Positions 61,107 through 64,000 of a stretch of DNA of 64,000 bases are shown piece after piece. Location of the stretch: assembly GCF_027947595.1 (NCBI RefSeq), contig NZ_CP116257.1, positions 6,012,001 to 6,076,000 on the forward strand, written 5' to 3'. Origin of the DNA: Streptomyces lienomycini (lineage in GTDB: Bacteria; Actinomycetota; Actinomycetes; Streptomycetales; Streptomycetaceae). Position numbers and translations under genes: made by a program. The stretch's first letter is position 1. Every line of letters starts with the position of its first letter. The notes under the pieces are model-generated. The model was not told the origin of the DNA. It did not search any database and worked only from the letters and a program-made list of their open reading frames with translations.

Positions 61107-61328
61107 CTACTCCTCCGCGTTTCCGCTGCGTTCTCCCCGAAACCAGATCACCCGTGTCCCGGGGAAGTTCTCCTCGAGCACCAGCGCCATCCAAACAAAG
61201 CTGGGCTCCTCTCCCTTCCGGTCGAGCAGCCACTGAGTGAATCCGTCGAGCAAGGCACCCGAGCACTCCAGGTCGTACCCTGTCAGCAATGTCACGGTTG
61301 GATAGTAGGAACCATTCAGTCCATACAT
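61107..61328 (-). CDS. Small protein of unknown function with a truncated RPGMYG N-terminus
   Basis: The ATG-initiated frame gives 73 aa. Reading upstream in the same frame yields EEAGRVEKVRTRPGMYGLNGSYYPTVTLLTGYDL, a pattern familiar from small actinobacterial proteins of unknown role. No start codon exists before an in-frame TGA near 61411. The alternative frame opens with GTG (SEFVHNGQYGQYGRGG) at about 61413 and contains a CAGTACGGT direct repeat. A frameshift or repeat change may have split the N-terminus. Codon use is less GC-biased than in neighbours. Confidence 0.45.
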   Translation of the reverse strand: MYGLNGSYYPTVTLLTGYDLECSGALLDGFTQWLLDRKGEEPSFVWMALVLEENFPGTRVIWFRGERSGNAEE

Positions 61329-61904
61329 TCCGGGTCGCGTACGAACCTTTTCGACCCGGCCGGCCTCCTCGACCGTACTGACCGTACTGACCGTTGTGCA
61401 CGAACTCGCTCACGGTGGCCGCGTCACCGTCAGCGCGGCCTCCGACGCGGCCTTGACCCCCGGCCCGCCGCCCTTCCAGTAGTCGCCAAAGGCAGCAGTG
61501 GCACCATCAGCAGGCGCCAGAGGCGTGACTGTCTCCTACGAGCCGCTAAACCGTTTCGCCTTGTGAGCACAGACCTTCCCCATCGGTCACTCCGGGCACC
61601 TGAATTTAGCAGCAGGAGACCCGAATTCTCCATCAGATATTCACAGTCTCCGGCGCGAGCACGGGTTGCTGACACGACGTCACATTTGGTACGCACGGGC
61701 CATGTCGGCCAGTTTCATTGCAAATGAGGCGTACCTCACATTTCACGACTCACCCGAATCGCACTTCCGAGACGAACAACGGGTGCGTCTTGAAAGGCCG
61801 TTTGATACTCTCCGATTCGTTTGCCAGGGGGGCATTGACGGCTACACCTTCAGGATGCCTCCCCTGTCCGAAGCAATCATTCGTGCGACATTGGAGAGAC
61901 AACG
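61329..61904. other. AT-richer spacer with no confident gene
   Basis: This 576-bp stretch is lower in GC than the rest of the window. It contains two CAGTACGGT repeats (on the minus strand) near 61375 and an open frame, 61666-61908 (+), whose third positions are not GC-biased and whose product matches nothing known. I think it is mainly non-coding, holding the promoter of the following secreted-protein gene. The composition could reflect horizontal acquisition or loss of an older gene. Confidence 0.5.
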
Positions 61905-62414
61905 TTGATTTCGCGAACTCGAAGAATTCTGGCGTGCTCACTCGTGGCCGCCGCAGCGGTCACCGGACTTTCGTCCATGGCTTCCGCCGAAAGCGGTTCC
62001 GAGCCGCTCGCGGCCGACGCGGAAATGCCGTCCGCGGTCGAGGACTTCAACTATCCGGGTGCGGACAGGATCCTGGCGGACGAGGGAATCCGACTGAAGC
62101 GCGGAGACGGCCACATTCAGTTGGCCGAGTGCGGTCAGACCGCCGACCAGATCACGGTCTACACCGTCGCGGACACATCCGCCGGCCGGAAGGGAACGTA
62201 CTGCTTCCAGGCCACGGCGAAGTCCGGCTACCTCACGCTGGAGCTGCCTCGCGTCTTCGCTCTCGAGACCAGCACGAACCCCATCAGTGCGGACCTGACC
62301 GCCGAGGGACAGACCCAGACCGTCAACATGACCGAAGACGACTTCAAGAGTGTGGGTGAGGGAACCGTCGGCGGCGCCCAGTCGGTTCTGGTCGAGATCC
62401 GCGTCACCGGCTGA
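61905..62414 (+). CDS. Secreted protein of unknown function
   Basis: The 169-aa product starts at a TTG codon (GGAGAG about 6 nt upstream). The signal peptide (residues 1-28, LACSLVAAAAVTGLSSMASA) is followed by a mature domain, beginning after SGSEPLAADAE, with two cysteines (AECGQTADQ and TYCFQA) that likely form a disulfide. A beta-rich C-terminal half ends SVLVEIRVTG. No family is recognised. It lies 38 bp ahead of the trypsin-like FG-GAP gene, and the two may be co-transcribed. Confidence 0.75.
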   Translation: MISRTRRILACSLVAAAAVTGLSSMASAESGSEPLAADAEMPSAVEDFNYPGADRILADEGIRLKRGDGHIQLAECGQTADQITVYTVADTSAGRKGTYCFQATAKSGYLTLELPRVFALETSTNPISADLTAEGQTQTVNMTEDDFKSVGEGTVGGAQSVLVEIRVTG

Positions 62415-62452
62415 TGCCCCTGACCTCTTCGTACAGGAGTGAGCACCACGTC

Positions 62453-64000
62453 ATGTCCCCACCCCGCGTACGCGCCGCCTTGGCCGCGGGCCTGATGGCC
62501 ACCGCCGTCGCCGCCGGTTGTCTCACCGCAGGCACCGCCCAGGCCACCACCGGCCCGGCCGTCACCGACGGCACCTACGACTTCACCGCCCGCCTGACGA
62601 CAGGTGACGACCAGCGGGCCTGTTCCGGCGTGCTCGTCGACGCCCGATGGGTGGCCACCGCCGCCAGCTGCTTCGCCGACGACCTCGGTGCCGGGCCGGT
62701 CGCCGCGGGCAAGCCCAAGTGGAAGACCACGGCCGTCCTCGGCGCCTCCCCGGACGCCGGCAACACCTTCGACGTCGTCGAGATAGCCCCTCGCACCGAC
62801 CGCGACGTGGTTCTGGCCCGCCTCGACCGCCCGGCCGACGCGGTCACCGTCCCGTTCGCCACCACCGCGCCCACCGCGGGCGAGGAGCTGACGGCCGTCG
62901 GGTTCGGCCGGACCAAGGACGCGTGGGTGCCCGACACCCGGCACACGGCCGCCTTCACCGTCCAGTCCGTCTCCGGCACCACGCTCGCCCTCGACGGCAA
63001 GACCGACGACGACGCCATCTGCGCCGGCGACGCCGGCGGCCCCCTGCTGCGACAGAAGGACGGCAAGTTCGAACTCGTCGCCCTCGCCAGCCAGTCCTGG
63101 CAGGGCGGCTGCTGGGGCTCCGACCCGGCCGAGACCCGCAACGACGCCGTGTCACCGCGCCTCGACGACGCCGCGCTCCGGACCTGGGTGCGGGAGACGC
63201 GGGAGCAGCTGCGCGAGGTCGTGTACGCGGCCGACGTGAGCGGGGACGGGCGGAGTGACCTCGTCGTTCTGAGCAAGGACGGGGAGATCACCGTGCGTAC
63301 GGCGAGGGCGACGGTCGCGACGAGGCCGGGAGACCCTCTGTATCACTTCAACCCGCCCGTGCACCGGAGCGCGGGCTGGAGCAACTTCCTCGGTCAGGAG
63401 GGCAAGGGCCGCCTCTACTTCGCCGACGTCAACGGCGACAACAAAGCCGACCTCATCGTCCACGAAACCAACGGCGACATCGCCGTCCGCACCAACAAGG
63501 GCACCTACTTCGACAGCGGCACCCACTGGAGCGCCGGCTGGAGCAACTTCCTCGGCCACGAGGGCAAGGGCCGCCTCTACTTCGCCGACATCAACGGCGA
63601 CAACAAAGCCGACCTCATCGTCCACGAAACCAACGGCGACATCGCCGTCCGCACCAACAAGGGCACCTACTTCGACAGCGGCACCCACTGGAGCGCCGGC
63701 TGGAGCAACTTCCTCGGCCACGAGGGCAAGGGCCGCCTCTACTTCGCCGACATCAACGGCGACAACAAAGCCGACCTCATCGTCCACGAAACCAACGGCG
63801 ACATCGCCGTCCGCACCAACAAGGGCACCTACTTCGACAGCGGCACCCACTGGAGCGCCGGCTGGAGCAACTTCCTCGGCCATCCGAAGGGCGGCCTCCA
63901 CTTCGCCGACGTGAATGCCGACGGCAAGGCGGACCTGTTGGTGCGGACCGCGGACGGCAGGATCGAGGTCCGCAGGAACACCGGCACGTACTTCCAGCTC
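62453..64000 (+). CDS. Secreted inactive trypsin-like protein with FG-GAP/VCBS repeats (cut by window edge)
   Basis: The visible part is 516 aa. Residues 1-31 form a signal peptide and 40-235 a trypsin (S1) fold. The His of the canonical TAAHC is Ser72 (TAASCF), Asp118 is kept (DVVLARLDRP), and the nucleophile is Ala194 (CAGDAGGPLL). Catalysis is therefore unlikely and a binding or scaffold role is inferred. From about residue 240 come FG-GAP/VCBS calcium-binding units (ADVSGDGRSDLVV, then ADVNGDNKADLIV). Three are 54 aa each and almost identical. The gene continues past position 64000. Start: ATG 62453, AGGAG 14 nt upstream. Confidence 0.88.
   Translation, partial: MSPPRVRAALAAGLMATAVAAGCLTAGTAQATTGPAVTDGTYDFTARLTTGDDQRACSGVLVDARWVATAASCFADDLGAGPVAAGKPKWKTTAVLGASPDAGNTFDVVEIAPRTDRDVVLARLDRPADAVTVPFATTAPTAGEELTAVGFGRTKDAWVPDTRHTAAFTVQSVSGTTLALDGKTDDDAICAGDAGGPLLRQKDGKFELVALASQSWQGGCWGSDPAETRNDAVSPRLDDAALRTWVRETREQLREVVYAADVSGDGRSDLVVLSKDGEITVRTARATVATRPGDPLYHFNPPVHRSAGWSNFLGQEGKGRLYFADVNGDNKADLIVHETNGDIAVRTNKGTYFDSGTHWSAGWSNFLGHEGKGRLYFADINGDNKADLIVHETNGDIAVRTNKGTYFDSGTHWSAGWSNFLGHEGKGRLYFADINGDNKADLIVHETNGDIAVRTNKGTYFDSGTHWSAGWSNFLGHPKGGLHFADVNADGKADLLVRTADGRIEVRRNTGTYFQL
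63401..63886 (+). repeat. Three tandem 162-bp repeats encoding FG-GAP/VCBS units
   Basis: GGCAAGGGCCGCCTC begins at 63401, 63563 and 63725, an exact 162-bp period (54 codons). Copies 2 and 3 are identical as far as I can read. Copy 1 differs by GTC instead of ATC in the Asp-Val/Ile-Asn codon, and the final copy ends CATCCG instead of CACGAG. A partial unit precedes the array (from about 63366). Near-identity at DNA level points to recent duplication or gene conversion. Confidence 0.95.

Noticed and set aside
61666..61908. 80-aa plus-strand open frame overlapping the next gene start by TTGA
   Set aside because: Third positions are not GC-biased, the product has no recognisable feature and no ribosome site is seen; it is more likely promoter and leader DNA.
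63401..63886. Possible CRISPR array because of regular repeats
   Set aside because: The period is 162 bp with no unique spacers, and the units are in-frame protein repeats. No cas genes are nearby.
63152..63901. 249-aa minus-strand open frame with perfect internal repeats (VGADGDVAVGFVDDEVG)
   Set aside because: It is the antisense image of the three 162-bp FG-GAP repeats; the coding strand with calcium-binding motifs is the plus strand.

Overview
This window is a GC-rich (about 72% by eye), densely coded chromosomal segment of a Streptomyces-type actinomycete. The evidence is strong G/C bias at third codon positions, many GTG starts, an actinobacterial bc1-aa3 respiratory gene set (diheme QcrC, extended QcrA/QcrB, CtaC-F), a homodimeric-type pyruvate dehydrogenase E1, PspA with its PspAA partner, and dispersed Streptomyces-style intergenic repeats. 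From memory, the gene order closely resembles the conserved core region of the S. coelicolor chromosome that carries qcrCAB-ctaE, ctaCDF, nadA, cobUTS, pepA, lpd-sucB and aceE1. No comparison could be run here. No rRNA, tRNA, IS element, prophage or CRISPR array was recognised.

Layout. 1-3.3 kb: two tandem NlpC/P60 cell-wall hydrolase paralogues (the first cut by the window edge), a NYN-domain RNase-like protein and a small zinc-ribbon protein. 3.4-7.0 kb: rhomboid protease coupled to a stand-alone Lrp/AsnC effector domain, then an acidic secreted protein, an OmpR-type sensor kinase and its regulator behind a long palindrome. 7.1-11.4 kb: an anion permease, a glycerate kinase, and a class-V PLP enzyme controlled by a SAM-IV riboswitch. 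11.5-22 kb: trpD and the respiratory chain. ctaE-qcrC-qcrA-qcrB and ctaC-ctaD-ctaF form two same-strand transcription units, each ended by a strong hairpin and separated by an L,D-transpeptidase and a degenerate receiver protein. 22.3-29 kb: cysteine desulfurase-TusA fusion, adenosine kinase, a frameshifted membrane-anchored protein gene, erpA and nadA (Fe-S assembly next to an Fe-S enzyme). 29-38.8 kb: RND exporter with a NarL-type two-component system, the pspA envelope-stress pair, DUF3043, a methyltransferase with a CTG start, and an HtrA-like lipoprotein.

38.9-44.5 kb: cobalamin nucleotide-loop assembly (cobU fused to a metallo-beta-lactamase-like domain, cobT, cobS) interleaved with a zinc-ribbon methyltransferase, a HIHH membrane protein and a GH114-like lipoprotein. 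44.8-54 kb: leucyl aminopeptidase, then central carbon metabolism (lpd, sucB, a GntR regulator, aceE). Lpd and SucB are E3 and E2 components that can serve with E1 proteins such as AceE. A perfect inverted repeat overlaps the inferred aceE promoter. 54-61 kb: WYL regulator, DUF4240, PGRP-type amidase, MarP-like membrane serine protease, GNAT, TIGR01777 epimerase and a frameshifted FAD oxidoreductase. 61-64 kb: an AT-richer stretch with a possibly truncated small gene, then two secreted proteins. The last is a trypsin-fold protein lacking its catalytic His and Ser and carrying near-identical 162-bp tandem FG-GAP/VCBS repeats, cut by the window edge.

Most genes are conserved housekeeping genes. 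The items most worth a second look are the SAM-IV riboswitch with a visible SD/anti-SD pairing, the inactive-looking secreted protease, the two gene fusions (IscS-TusA and MBL-CobU), the inverted repeats at the aceE, pspA and sensor-kinase promoters, and two frameshifts that both fall in C-runs.
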